64,000 nucleotides of DNA, from positions 2,774,533-2,838,532 of the forward strand of contig NC_048542.1 in the NCBI RefSeq assembly GCF_902806685.2, read 5' to 3'. The notes below the pieces were generated by a model, which saw only the letters and a list, made by a program, of their open reading frames with translations, was not told the DNA's origin and did no database searches. The position numbers were made by a program, and so were the translations under genes. This document shows, piece by piece, positions 25,101 to 40,100 of the stretch (positions within the stretch are counted from its first letter, which is position 1; each line of letters opens with the position of its first letter). The DNA comes from Maniola hyperantus. Its lineage: Eukaryota > Arthropoda > Insecta > Lepidoptera > Nymphalidae.

Positions 25101-28100
25101 TGTTGCGGCAGCACTGCTGCGTGCAGCGTGGTTCGGAACCTTACGGACTAAAATGTTTGTATAATCATTGTACATAATAGTTGTTCAGTGGGCATATCAT
25201 AATGGCAGATAACTGGCAAAGTTATAATTATATACCCTCTTTTTTAAATATACCCTTCAGGGGTTTATTATACCTATTAAGTAAAATATTTGTTTCGCAC
25301 TGTCACATGCATTTACCAAGTCTGATATGATCTATGCAGTTACAAAACAATCGAAATAATTGATGTACAAACATAAGCGCTGTAATTCTATGACTATTAT
25401 AAGCCATAAAAAATATATTTTCTTGAAATCGTATTCAGTTCTCCAGGATCAAACAAGCAAGTAAGTCGAAATCAAAATTTCATAGTGAAAAATTTATTTA
25501 AATAATATAAGCAGGAATAAAAAACTACTTATTATTATTAAACTTACTTTCAAATCATCAACTACCAAGTCGGAATGCTTCCTCCGAATATGCAAAGATA
25601 TGGTAAAAATCTGTACAATAAATCCTTAATTTTAATTAATTATTAAATAAATAAAAATTTAGGTCACATAAACAATACACAAAAAAGAAAAATACGAAAG
25701 ATATTAAAAACTACAAAATTTAAAACTAAACACCAATATGATCCTTGTTGGTCGAAATAAAAACATTTTTTTTTTTTTTTTTTATTTTTTTTTTTAAAAA
25801 CTACGAGCTAGAAAATACAAACAAAAAAAAATTATTTCATGAGCGAGCCAAAGGGGCTTACTGCCTCCAAAGTTTTATTGTATAAAAAATATAACCAACT
25901 GTGCAAAAGCCTTATAAACCTTTTAAATTTTAACTCAGCCGTAGGCATGTAAAAGTAAACCCAAAACAGAACAAGGGCTCAGTTCTGTTTTGGATTCAGG
26001 ATTTAAAGACAAGTATCTACCTATACTTGATATAGGTAGATACCTATATCTATTGATTTATTTGATCTACTTGTATTGCTCGTGATCAGGACCGAATATT
26101 AGTATGAGATTAAATTAATATTAATTGTTTTTGATGTTGAAATGCAAATATTGCACAAACTACATAATTTACTACCATAATAAATGTCTTTTTTCCAACG
26201 AATTTACATTTTAACAAGATCGTTTTATAAATGTTTTATCAAGAATATTGAATAGGTACCTACCTAAATCATACTCGGAATGTAGTTTTTACAATTTCCG
26301 TATATTTACACTCAAAATTAATAATAATAATCAATCCTATCTGTAATCTGTCGATAGGTTACTTAGCAACGTTGTTATTTGTCAAAAAATGTATGGTATT
26401 TTTTGACAATCAACAACTTCGCCAAGTAAAGGCGGAAAATGGGCGGAAACAAATTATAGGACGCGGCTGATGGACGCAGTTGACAGCCGTGACTAACGGC
26501 GGTTGCGCACTCATCCGATCCGAGTCCGTGAAAATACGTTCCTTTTTGTTTTGTATGGTAGCTTATGACATATGTCGTAGACATTTCTTATATCCGTATT
26601 TTTACGGATTCGGATCAGGTGGGTGCGTGATCGCTGAATCAATTCTGATCGGGAAACAAATTATCGGAAGTGGCTAACAGGCCCGATTTACAGGTACATA
26701 ATATCTGGATAATACATAGTATACTGACCTGTGCAAACTATCGGACGTAAGTCGTAGACGTAACCTTGAGCGCTCGGACGTCCGAAAGATTGTTCGCAAG
26801 CCGCGTTCCAAACGACTGTGCAAGTATACTGACCTGTGCAAACCATCGGACGTAACCTCGAGCGCTCGGACGTCCGAGAAATTGTTCGCAAGCCGCGTTC
26901 CAAACGACTGTGTACACTGCATACTTATCACCCGCGACTTACGGATGCGTCCCATAGTTTCTTCACGCTCAACTTATTGATAGATTACAGATAAATTGAT
27001 ATAATTAATCATATAATGGGTAATTAATGTGTGTAATTAATCATATCCGTTCATTTAGTTAAATGTAGAGCACTTAATACGCAACATATTCGTGATTTGC
27101 CCAATTTGTAAAAATATTATTTAACAAACCGTATTGCTTATTAATTAATATCGTTTGATGATTAATTAATTACAGGTTTAATTAATTGTGCAAGATGTTT
27201 TGTTTTATGATAAAAGCAGGACAAGGTTTTTGTGCGTATAGCGATCAGCAAAATTTTTTAAAGCTTTGGAGATCAACACGTGAAATGTAAAATTCTCATG
27301 TCTAGTTTTAGAGGACGTGTGGCGTAATTTCGACTTGTGATAGCGCATGTCAGTCGATTGCGATTTTTTAAAATTTTAAATTTGTTATTAAATAAAAAAT
27401 TAAGAGAATGTTTAAAAAGTGACACGGCGAACCTTGAAGGTACAATGTGTGTTATGATTTATCAATACTAATATTATAAAGACGTAAAGTTTGTAAGTTT
27501 GTTTCTAGGAAGTAATCTCTGGAACTACTGAACGGATTTTAAAAATTCCTTATCCAGTAGAAACCTACATTATTGATGCAAGGTATCTCTGCACCAAATT
27601 AAGAAAAAACATTTAAACGGTATTCTTTAAAAATCTCGTGGGATAACCACGATTTAGGATTCCATTCCTTACAGCATCAGGGTTGAGGAGTTGGGTCTTT
27701 GAGTTCAACGATAGTCTTTACTCGGTAGGTACCTACCTCCAATAGTAATTTATAACAGACAGCTTCTAAATCCCATCAGTTTTGATGGTCAGGATGGATT
27801 GAGGAGTTGGAATCCAAATTTTTTATGGGACAATGTGGCTAATTCCATTGTACATAATCTCTAACCTAAACTAAAATAACACGCCTAAATCTATTGCTAT
27901 CCCTTTCATAATGCTGCTCGCGGAAAAGGATGGCATTAGATTTAGATCTGTTAATTTAGTTTAGTTTAGAGATTGTGTTCAAGAGAATCGGCCCCATTGT
28001 CGCAAAGTTTTTCTATCGATATAAAAAAAAAATGCAAATCGGTTCAGTAATAATAATCGTTAACCCTATGGTTCGGTTTCCACCTAAGTAGAGCAGAGAG

Positions 28101-31100
28101 AAGTCAACCACTTGTATGTACTTAATCCAATATGTATACATTGTATAGAGTGCCGTCCATGTAATGGAAATGTTTACTAATCTTGCTTTGAATTTAAATA
28201 CTAAATTTTCAATTGTAATGAGCATTGAAGCATCCTATTACATTATTTATTGATTTAAAGGTACATTTTTTTTTTTTTTTTTTTTTTTTTTTGTCGTAAA
28301 GCACTGTCACCAGTACTTTACTACCATTACAATCTAGCCTATGAAAGAGGCTAATAAGCAATATTATATTAACCTAAACTTATAAACGTACTTATACCTA
28401 AGAATCTGTCCATTGACTTAGCTTAGTTTATAGTTAAGATACCTTATTGGAAGACACTTTGTTCTTGTGTTCTTTAAATTGCACTAGCACTATGCTTTCA
28501 CTTTGTTCGTGTGATCTTTTATTTGCACTAGCACTACACTTTCACTATAACTACACTAGCTCAAAAGGCTTAGTCCTCTTAAGTCTACGTATTAGGTCTG
28601 TGTTGTCGAGGAGCTGGATAAAGGTACATAAGGATGCATAATTCACTTTTAAGGCATAAATGTATTTGCGCTGCGCTGCGCGATGCGGCAGCCAGCGCCT
28701 TGCTCCATACAAACTCATATAAACTTTATTTGTGTGATCACTCAAGTGCGATGGCATCTTTAGGGTCAAGGCCCGGTTTAGACCTAAGCGGAGCGGAGCG
28801 ATGTGCTCCGTCGACCAATAAGGTTCTTAATAGTGTTAGCGACATTGCTTTGCCTACAGTTGAATTTAAAAAAATAATTACGAGGAGATTTAAAATGGCG
28901 GCCATAAGAGCCGGAGCTATTGATTTGAAGCAGGGAAAATTAGAATTTATAATTATGTCTTGAAGAAGTTAATAGTTTAGAACTAAGATTGAAGTTTATT
29001 AAGTATTGTCTAAATGGAATAAAGTCAGTTCCTATAAGTTGAGGATATTTTTATTAATAGATAATGTGAAAAATTGTAGATACACGTCATCTTTTAAAAA
29101 TCTGATTGGTCGCCTGAACACATCTCCGCTTAGGTGGATACCAGGCCTAATTCGAATTATCGTCATCATCATTATATCAACCGAATAGACGTCCACTGCT
29201 GGATATATACTTAGGTCTTTTGTTGGGACTTCGGCACGACTTCGACTTCAAATTATTGGGTACTTAAATTCAGAGTATTCGATATTTACCTACCTGTCTT
29301 TTTTTGCTTTTTCTAGCTTGCCTGAAATCTCTTTTAGTTCGCTTTGTAGTGATAAGCTGCAGCCTATTGTGCAGTATTTTGCCTATCATGCTTATGCCCG
29401 CAACGCGTCGTAGAAAGCACCCGTTTACAACTTCAATCCCATTTCGCCTTAATTAGTGGCATTAAAAAGCTTAACCCTCGCGCGTGTTTAGGCTGAAAGA
29501 TAGTCTCTTAATATATTACCATTTAAATCATGAGAATGATAAAATTCAACTAGTTATCACCTTGGCCCAAATAACAGCAAATGTAGGCAGATTTACATAT
29601 CGTGAGTGTACAATTTATTTAATTATTATTTGTAGTAAGTTAAATTATTAGTATTAGTAAGTGCTAGAAGTAGCGAAGTAACGTAACTAGGTAGTAGGTT
29701 TTAGTTATTATTTTATTAATAACTAGACTTATCGTGGCCATCATTCTTTGGCTACAAAAAACTATTTTTTTTAATTCGTATGAAATATAATATTTACTTT
29801 GTGAGTTATTACAGTTTAAAAAATTTCTTTTGCTTTTCAAAAAAAAATTGCTGACGCTAAAAATATCATTTATTAAATATGTTTAAACTAACTGATGTCC
29901 GCGACTTCGTCAGTGTGGATTTACATTTTTCAAAATGCCACGGGAACTCTTTGATTTTCCGGGATAAAAAGTTGCCTATGTGTTAATCCAGGGTATAATC
30001 TATCTCCATTCCAAATTTCATCAAAATCCGTTCTGCTGTTTTTGCGTGATTGAGTAACAAACATCCAAATATCCAAACATCCACACATCCAAATACCCAA
30101 ACATCCACACTTTCACATTGATAATATTATTAGGATTAGGATTAGGATTAAAAAATAATATGGTTACTCATCACAGCTTATCTAGGTATGTTAAAGAATT
30201 CAATTTATAAACATAACACGAACACATCATAATAAACTTAACCGTTCATAATTATGCGTAAACATTTTATATTGTGGTTCTAATTATTCATGAGCTCACT
30301 GTTATCAAAACAACTAATTATTTATATAATATCTATAATATGATTATAATAAGAAGTTCCTAAACGGCCTAAGAACGAAATGGCAGTTATCTGAAACGTA
30401 TTGTATACCTTGTTCAGGAAGTCGAGCTAATATAGAGCGCTGTTTCTCGCACAATAATATTTATAAAAGTGAAAAGGACGTACCTACCATAATCGTGATT
30501 AGTCAGTGGGTATGACCATTCATTAAAAATATAAGGGTGCATTTATATTGCTCACTACAAATAGTACAATTATAGAAATGTTCAACTTACGGGGGTGACA
30601 TAGTGACCTATGACTAAACCCCAAAAAAAAAGAGAAAAAAAATACAAATACACGTGTATCTGCTAGAAGGAAAATTAGTAAAAAATTTGCGTGAAAATTG
30701 TGACAATCACACTGGTATAGTGATTGGTACTAGTTTATGTTGGACATAATATGCACTTGGCCAATATTATGTTGGTTTAAGTATGTTGGCTTTTACGTTG
30801 GCCCAACGTCACACAAGGGTCTCAATAAAAATATTGCGTAGTATTTACCAAATGTTTGTCATTTGCCCTCAGGTATTCCACCTTCGAGACATACGCTGGG
30901 AGAGACAGAGGTTCCTCTCGAAGTCATTCCTGGCGTTTGTGACCTTCAACCTCATCAGCTACTCGCTGCTGGCGGCCGAGGTGCTCACGACCAACGTTGC
31001 AAGTACTTCGCCTAAACAGAAGGTAAGATTTCCTCATTCGTTTATCAGCATTAGGTCATTATGGCTTCGTCTTTTGCTTGGCCAGTTTTATAGCATAGGA

Positions 31101-34100
31101 ATTAGGAAGCCTTGCTTGGCCCAGCAGATAGCATCAGAGCAGAGAGCATAGTTACCAGAGCAACTTCTTCTAGACCGGTTTCCGTAGCTAGACCATTCTG
31201 TCTGCTGTGCATTCCCTTCTCTTCCCTTCTCGTTGGGTTGATCATTCCAGCCATTCAAGATTATTTCAGCTGATCGATTGCGGAAAGACTGCTTCAATCA
31301 TTATTATAATCTCAATTGTTGTGATCGGCTGAATTTATGGTATCCTTGCTGCAACAATGCATTGTAGCCAAAAGTGAGCGAGCGTCAACCAATCAGAGGC
31401 GATTGTGATCGTAACGTTGTAGCTGTCATTATACCGTAATCGAGCCCAGCATCTTCTACCAGGCCGGTTTCTAGACTTAGACTGTTCCGTCTACTATATA
31501 CCCTTCTCCGCGCTGGATAGGTCAATCCAGCCTTCCAAGATCTTTCTATCATAATACTTACGTCCATGGGTTTTGTCAATATTTTAATTTTTACCTCCGT
31601 GATACCAGTAGGGAGAGACAGAGCCCAGAAATTCTTCTCCAATCTTTTCTTCATGTTCGTAAGTCACGAGCAACGTTGCCAACACATTTCCTCAACAGAA
31701 GGTATCCTTAGCCAAAGAAGATACTATTTTTCCTCGATCTTTCAGCACTTGGTCATCAGAACTTCATCTTCTCACTTACTTCGTTTCCGCACTTCAAATG
31801 GTTCCGCCTTTTCTTTGAGCCCTTTTCAAGTTGCGTTGGTCACTCCAGCCATCTAAGCAATCTAAAAACTTAGAAGGCCGCCCAAATCACATAATATAAG
31901 ACAAAAGTAGGTTGCGGTGGGTAAAAACCAAGCGCAGGAAAGGTCCTACGAGTATCCTCTACGGAAATTTTCACGATCTCTGAAGATCTTGTTTCAAGCC
32001 TCAAAATGCCCACTGTTATAGTAAAACTAGCTTCTGCCCGCGGCTTCGCCCACGTGGCATACAGGAAACTAATGGCACTTTTTTATTCAGAAACAACAGA
32101 AACAAACATTATAACATCAGGACGCGCACCCTGCACCAGCACCGAATAACACATATAACCTGCCAACCCCCATTTCATCCCTTTTCTCATAGTCGTTTCT
32201 TAGCTGACACCTAACCTCAAGAAAAAACCTATTTTCCAAATTTCAAGTAATTAATATCAATAATAATAATTAAAACTGTCCCATACAAACTTTCATCCCC
32301 TATTTTACCACACTTATGGGCAAATTTTCCAAAAATCCTGAAACACGTATTTCTTCATTTGTGACAGAAAACCCAAATACCAATTTTCATGCAAATAACT
32401 TGAAAAATGACGGACTTTCATACAAACTTCCATCCCCCATTTAACCCACTTAGAGGTGGAATTTCGAAAAATCCGTTCTTAATGGATACCTACTCTTTAC
32501 AAAGAATATACCCTCCAAATTTCATGTCTTTAGGACCAGCGGTTTAGGCTGTGCGTTGATATATATGTCAGTCAGTCAGTCAGTCAGTCAGTCGGGACTT
32601 TGAATTTTATATATATAGATTGTGGGAGATTTTTTTAAGCATTTAACTTCAAGAAACCAGTTAATCAAGGCTGGAATTTTTCAACGTTTTTGTTGTCCGG
32701 AAATCTGCCTAATTTAAAACTTTGTATACCTTTTAATTTTTTCTGTAATCTTTTGTTTTCGCTATGATTCATTTTTAGGGTTCCGTACCTCAAAAGGAAA
32801 AACGGAAACCTTATAGGTTCACTTTGTTGTCTGTCTATCAAGAAACCTAGGTAGGTAGGTCTTATAGCATACATACAGGAGACATAAGGGAGAAAATCTG
32901 AAAACTGAATTTGTGGTTACATTGCACAAAAAAAATTAAATTGTGGTCATGAACTAATGTGATTTCAATTTTCAAAGTAAGATAACTATATCAAGAGGGG
33001 TATCATATGAAAGGGCTTCACTTTTGCATTCTAAAATAGATTTTTATTTATTTTTATGCATTATAGTTTTTGAATTATCGTGCAAAATGTTAAAAAAATA
33101 CGACTGTAGTACGGAACCCTCGGTGCGCGAGCCTGACTCGCACTTGACCGATTTTTAAAATCAAAATCAAGACCATCAATTGACGCCGATCTTTGAGGGC
33201 GCCATACAAAAAATTGCCAAGGGCCCGACATCGTGTTTGACTATAAAATGTAATTAAATTAATTAACATTTGTTCATCATTTTACGAGCTATAAGTTTTA
33301 AAAAAAATATTTCGTAACATTTCCGCCTGTAGGTAACTTTAACTGTTTATGATATTATTATGTTATTATGATAATTATGAGGCCGGATTGTCTTCTCTGC
33401 GTCATTCGTAGCTCTATGGGAACTCCTGGCAGAAGTGACAAATTACTTAATTTAGCTCAAATAGAATGTGTGTCACTCACTAGTCACTGCGCCTTGATAT
33501 GACCATTTATTTAATCTGCTGATGCTCGCGACATTGTGAGCATGGACTTCTTTTAAAAATCACTTGGATACTCTTTGGTTCATCAATTTAGCCTTGCCAA
33601 GGTAACATACAGATAGACAAACAAAATCACTTTCTACCTCTGTTGTCGCACTTGTAGTTGCCGCCTTTTGAACGAAAGTCACGTGATCTTCGTGATCGTG
33701 AAAAATAGAAAAAAAAAAACAATAAATTTTGGGGGTTCCCGGTTCCCCATACTTAGAACTGAAATTCATTTTGTTTTTCATCAAACCCATACGTGTGGGG
33801 TATCTATGGATAGGTCTTCAAAAATGATAATGAGGTTTCTAATATCATTTTATCTAAACTGAATAGTTTGCGCGAGAGACACTTTTAAAGTGGCAAAATG
33901 TGTGCCCCCTGTAACTTCTAAAATAAGAGAATGACAAAACTAAAAAAATATATGACGTACATTACCATGCAAACTTCCACCGAAAATTGGTTTGAACGAG
34001 ATCTAGTAAGTAGTTTTTGATTTATCGTGCAAAATGTTGAAAAAATACGATTGTACTACGGAACCCTCAGTGCGCGAGTCTGATTCGCACTTGGCCGGTT

Positions 34101-37100
34101 TTTCTTTTCTTTTTAATTTTGGTCTTTTCTTACTTGCAGTCTATATTATACAGAGCATCTACCCTAAATGCTTAAAACGTGCCTGATAGTTCTCCATAAA
34201 GTTCTCCGCCAATCTGCATTTGGCTAGTATGGTGGTCTATACCCTAAACCCTTCTCATTCTGTGGAGACACTTGAGATGGTGATGATGATGAAAGTTAAA
34301 TATTGGCGTCAATGCATATAAAAATATAGGTATGACTAAAAAAGATCAAAAGTTTGCTAATCCAGATTCCAGACATCAAAGAAGTTAAGGTGTTCGAACC
34401 CGATAAGTGGCGATACATGATTTTACATGCATTGCTTGTTATCAGCTAAGATAGCCCTTCAAAGGCGACGCACCGATGCACCGCCAGGCGCCAAGGTCAT
34501 ATTCCATTGATTTGAAACAAAGAAATCAAGCAATTGCGCCTGCCAAGTGCCAACTGTACCTACACTCACTAGTTAGATATTTTTATGCATATTGAGTTTT
34601 TAGTGTTCCGTACCTCAAAACGGAACCCTTACACTATAAGGGTTCCGTTTTTCTTTTTTACAGACAACAAAGTGATCCTATAAGGCTTATGCCTTAACAA
34701 GGTAACATACAGAGAGGTAAGGTATATGCTTATGGCTTATGTCTGTCTGTCATTCTGTCAAGAAACCTACAGGGTACCTATACTTCCCGTAGAGCTAGAA
34801 TCATGAAATTTGGCAGGTAGGTAGGCTTATAGCTGACATTAGGGGATTTTGTTGGGACATTTGTTTTGTGGTTACATTCCACAAAAAAAATTAAATTGTG
34901 GTCATAAAATCATAATTAGGATTTTCTATTTTCGAAGTAAGATAACTATATTATCAAGTGGGGTATCATATGAAAGGGCTTCATTAGTGCATTCTAAAAC
35001 AGATTTTTATTTATTTTTATGCATCATAGTTTTTGAATTATCGTGCAAAATGTCGAAAAAAATACGACAAGTACGGAACCCTCGTTGCGCGAGCCTGATT
35101 CGCACTTGGCCGGTTTTTTTATTCCATCACAAGTTATAGATAGTTCAATCTACGAAGACGCGCCCCACTATTTTTCGTGCGGGGACACCACGGGTGCGGG
35201 GAGTGATCTCTACATGATTTATCTTCTTGTGCGTGTACCCACATCGCTGATCGGTGCGTCGACTATACGATAGAACTCACAGTCTCAGCACGTAGCATAT
35301 AGCATAATAACCGATTGGGACAAAGAGTGGGGCGCGTCATCGTGGATAGAACTATCTATAACCCTTACCCCCGTTCCCACTTGCCGTTTGTCTTAATCGC
35401 TTGATGTTCCAGTGGTACATTTTAACACAAAATCGTGGTTTCCTACAAGTGTGACAAGCTTCATATAAAATGTTCTGTCACTGGAACATCCGATTTAAAT
35501 CCGGGTCCGAAAAACGACAAGTGGGAACGGGGGTTAAGACTGCCATCTCACCGTAGTAAGTCTTGATGTAGTCTGGCTTCGCCACCTCCCCCCTTCGCTA
35601 CACTCGGCCTCGTAGGTTCGCTTCATGATTTACGTCTCACCAACGTTGCTAGAATTCGAGTCGAAACACAATAACGTCAAAATGGACCTAACAGTAAAGT
35701 AAAATGGACCTAAATAGCCTTGAATTAAAGTCAGAAATTCAATGCCACTGATTTTAATTTCGCAACGTTTCCGCTTGGAGCGCTGACTGTAGATGTGTAG
35801 ACAAACTTGAGCTTTAAAACAAGGCATCTAAGATCCAGTTCACTATAACTCGGAAGTGTTTTGACACTCGAATACTATCAACGTTGGTGAGACAAAATCT
35901 CGTACTAAGCATGCAGAACCTTATTTGCGAGCTTCTGCTTCGCGCCTTTAAAAAACAATAGGGGTAACAAAGACAAGGTTGTGTGTAGTCGGGGTGGCTA
36001 GATTTATTTTTGGGCAACTTAGTTAAGTAAAATCCGTGCAAAGTCAAAGTACGCGCTCTATAGATCTCAGCCTTACTTCTGACCAAGCCATAGAGCGTGC
36101 AAAAACAAATAACCTCTACAACTAGTCAAATAAAAGGTGTGATTTAACAGTTAAACTCAGCAAAGGCAAACGTTTGTTGTCAATAAAAAATATAGACTGG
36201 GCTTTGCGTATTCAAATTACATGTGTCAAGAATTAAAATCCCTATCGATGACTCCGTTTCGTAAACATAGCTAAGAACCAGCTATTTAAATAGGTGCATC
36301 CGTTTGAGAAAAACTGCCCGTTTTTTATGCGTGATGTGAATGTCTTCCCAAAAAAGGGGAGAAAGACTCGAGGGACAAGAAAAGAGATAAACTTGTTGGG
36401 AGTCAACCTGGCGCCCCTGGGAAACACGCTCAGAGCAAGTACCAGCGCCAGCGGGGTGATTTCGTATCTCGCGACAGGCTTGCGGCAGGCGTAAATCTCG
36501 TGATCATTGCTGTCAAACGTCCGGCTAGAGAGAGACAACAATAACCACAAAGCAAAATAAGAAGAAGAAGAAGAGAGACGGCAAATTAACTGTCGCGTTG
36601 CTGTCGCTACTGCAACGTTTTACGTAATCACCCCGCGGGAGGCACATCCGCGATTCGGCCCATATTACCGAGAGGTTGGTGGGGGCCATGGGAGGTGGAA
36701 GATTGTTGTCCCTTTCTTAGAGCCGGCCTTGATTAATCATAAGGTAAAAAACAGACAAACAAACAAACATGACTCATGATCGTGACTTACAAAACCCGAT
36801 CATTCGTTGCTTGTAAAGTAAATATTTTCTTTCAAATTCTAGAATCTCAAATTAACATAATATTACATTAGGTCCTTACCATATGAAATTGGCATTTTGT
36901 AAGGAAGGAACATAAAGTCGATTTTTTTCAATATAACATATGTATTTATTTAATCAAAGTATGTACCATTGCTATCTATGCACTTTTGCCATCTCATCTC
37001 ATAGGTAGTTCATTGATCCCTTTACTAAAAAAAACCATTCGGACGGGAATCAATCAAATCAAAATCTTTGAAGGTGCTTTGGAGTGCCCCATCGGAGTTG

Positions 37101-40100
37101 AATTTTTTCCCTTGCAAGAAGTTATCCAAATTTCGATTAAAATGGTAATCTGTTGGAGCAAGGTCTGGGGACTCCGGTGGATGTCAGACATTCCAATTAA
37201 AGCTCATCTAATTTGGTAGCTGTCAGTTGTGCAGTATGTGGTCTAGCGTTCTCCTGAAGCAGCAGTGGCCTAGAGGGATTGACCAGCCTCGGTTGTTTAG
37301 CAGCTAGCTTTTCCGTCATGGTTTGCAGTTGCTGACAATAGCCATCTGCCGTAATCGTCTGGCCAGATTTAAGAAAGCTGTAGTGAACGATACCGGCACT
37401 AGTCCACCAAACGCTCACAAGTAATTTTTTATGAGTAAATTTTCGCTTGGGGCAGGAATTGGCTGGTTCACCAGGGTTCAGCCATTGCGATGAGCGTTTC
37501 CGTTTATCGTAAAGGATCCACTTTTCGTTACAGGTAATGATTCGATTTAAAATCCCTTCATTATTGTGCCGGTTGAGTAATGTAATCCAGCAGTCGACGC
37601 GCGTTTGTCGGTTTGCTGCACTCAATTTATGAGGTACCCACATACCCACATTTCAAGCTTTTTCACCTTCCCAATTTGCTTCAAGTAGATTAAAACTGTT
37701 TTATCACTAACACCGCAGCCTGCAGTTAGTTTGGACGTATAATAAGCCTTCAATTCTTTATCATCAACTTTGGTCTCCGGCCGTCCACGGGGCTTGTTCT
37801 GCAGGTCGAAATTTCTAGAATGAAAAAGTTGGAACCAAAAACGCACTGTGTTTTCTTTTGCGACACCGCCGCCATACGCATCATTAATCCTTCAAGCCGT
37901 TTCTGCAGCACTGGTGTCACGATGGAACTCGTACTCGTAAATAACGCGTTATTTTAAGTTTTACATTATGGACGAAAAAACAAATGAATAAAGGGTTTCA
38001 AAACACAAAAGCATGAGTAAATAGCTGTATTTTGAAATTGGAATTCTTAATCAAAGAGGAGATATTTGAGATCAAAGTGGCCAGTACGACAAAACACCTA
38101 TTTCATATGTAAGGACCTAATATTAGTTCACCATTATGCGGTTTGTAGGAAATAACACCTATATGTTACAAATGTATCTGCGAAACCCCATTCGAATCCG
38201 TTTCTCAAAATTTGAAGACAGAGACGCAAATGTTTACTCAGGATCTATTCGTTGTATGACAAAAACAAGCATGTTAGTTGTGTTATTAAAATTCATGACC
38301 AAACACTATGGTGTAGCACAAGGCATACTCAATGCGCCACCCGTATTCCTGACTTTCATTACACGATTGCCCAAAAAAAGTGTTTGTTTCCAAGGTTCAT
38401 GTATGTGAGTTTCTTTATTTCACCATAACTTTTGAATGCCTTAAAACAAATCTGGATGTATTTTTTGTTTTTTTAATTTGGATCGCTAAACTGGCTACAA
38501 TTCGTAAACTTAAATACCTAACTAACTATTATATTATTACATATATCGGAATTGAGCCTACTCGAAGCGACCACAGCATGCATAAAAAGAAACAGAAACT
38601 ACAAAATAGACGTATTAAAACTATGTGAATACATGAAAAAAACCCGCAACAATATTACAATAAATAAAAAGATGATCTTAACAATACTTAGTGATGGAAT
38701 AATAAATGAGTGGATGGAATAAAACGAAGCTTAGAATAACAAGAACGAAGTTAATATGTAGGTATATAAAATTACAAGTTAGTGAAACAACTAGGTACTG
38801 ACATGGTTTTTAAAAGAGGCCAAAGAACTATTAAATATTTCGCACTTGTTTCTGTGAGAATTTATGAGAGTGCAGATGCGACGAACAGGCGCATGTTGGC
38901 CTGCCCTGGTGCGGCAAAATGGTAGATGAAAAGGTTTCCGGTTTTGCAGACGACTGCAAAAACGTGGTATGCAAAACTTTAGACGCTCCAAAATTTCTGG
39001 TGAGTCAATGAGTCCGGATGTATGGGATATCGTTAGAATCCTTACATCATCCCGAATGACACTGGCTATATTTTTTTTGAAAAATGGCGGCCTACGGTTC
39101 CATTTTCAAATGTGATTTTTTTTACTTTTTATTTCGTTTTTTGACTGGGCAGTCGTACTTTTTTTTAAAGTTCCGTACCTCAAAAGGAAAAACGGAACTC
39201 TCATAAGATCATTTTGTTGTCTGTCTGTCTGACTGTCCGTCAAGAAACCTACAGGGTACTTCCCGTTGACCTAGAATCATGAAATTTGGCAGGTAGGTAG
39301 GTGTTGTAGCAGACATTGGGGAAAAATCTGAAAACCGTGAATTTGTGGTTACATCACACAAAAAAAAATTAAATGGTGGTCATGAACTAATAACTAGTAT
39401 TTTCAATTTTCTAAGTAAGATAACTATATCAAGTGGGGTATCATATGAAAGGTCTCCACCTGTGCAATCTAAAACAGATTTTTATTTATTTTTATGCATC
39501 GTAGTTTTTGATTTATCGTGCAAAATGTCGAAAAAATACGACTGTACTACGGAACCCTCGGTGCGCGAGTCATCCAACCCATTGATGAAAAAAAAAGTTT
39601 TGAGTGTTGGAGGGATAGGTCCTATGGATAGGTCTTCAAAAATGATGTTGAGGTTTCTAATATCATTTTTTTCTAAACTGAATAGTTTGCGCGAGAGACA
39701 CTTCCAAAGTGGTAAAAAGTGTGTCCCTCCCCCTGTAACTTCTAAAATAAGAGAATGATAAAACTAAAAAAATATATGATGTACATTACCATGCAAACTT
39801 CCACCGAAAATTAGTTTTAACGAGATCTAGTAAGTAGTTTTTGATTTATCGTGCAAAATGTCGATAAAATACGATTGTAGTACGGAACCCTCAGTGCGCG
39901 AGTCTGATTCGCACTTGGCCAGTTTATATTTAGATTTTCGTCGTATTAGCACAATAACTATTGTTATACGCAGTGTTATATTACGATTCAAACTTAAATG
40001 CGCCCCTGAAGTTTGCGCACGACGTTGCGCACCACACACATTTTGGGTGTCCGGGGAAGCGGGGAGGGTAACTGCGCACGTCTCGCAACTTCACGCAGAC

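Noticed and set aside
30120..30150. Telomeric repeat
   Set aside because: The unit is TTAGGA, only four copies, and sits at the end of a Rep-3 copy; insect telomeres are TTAGG.
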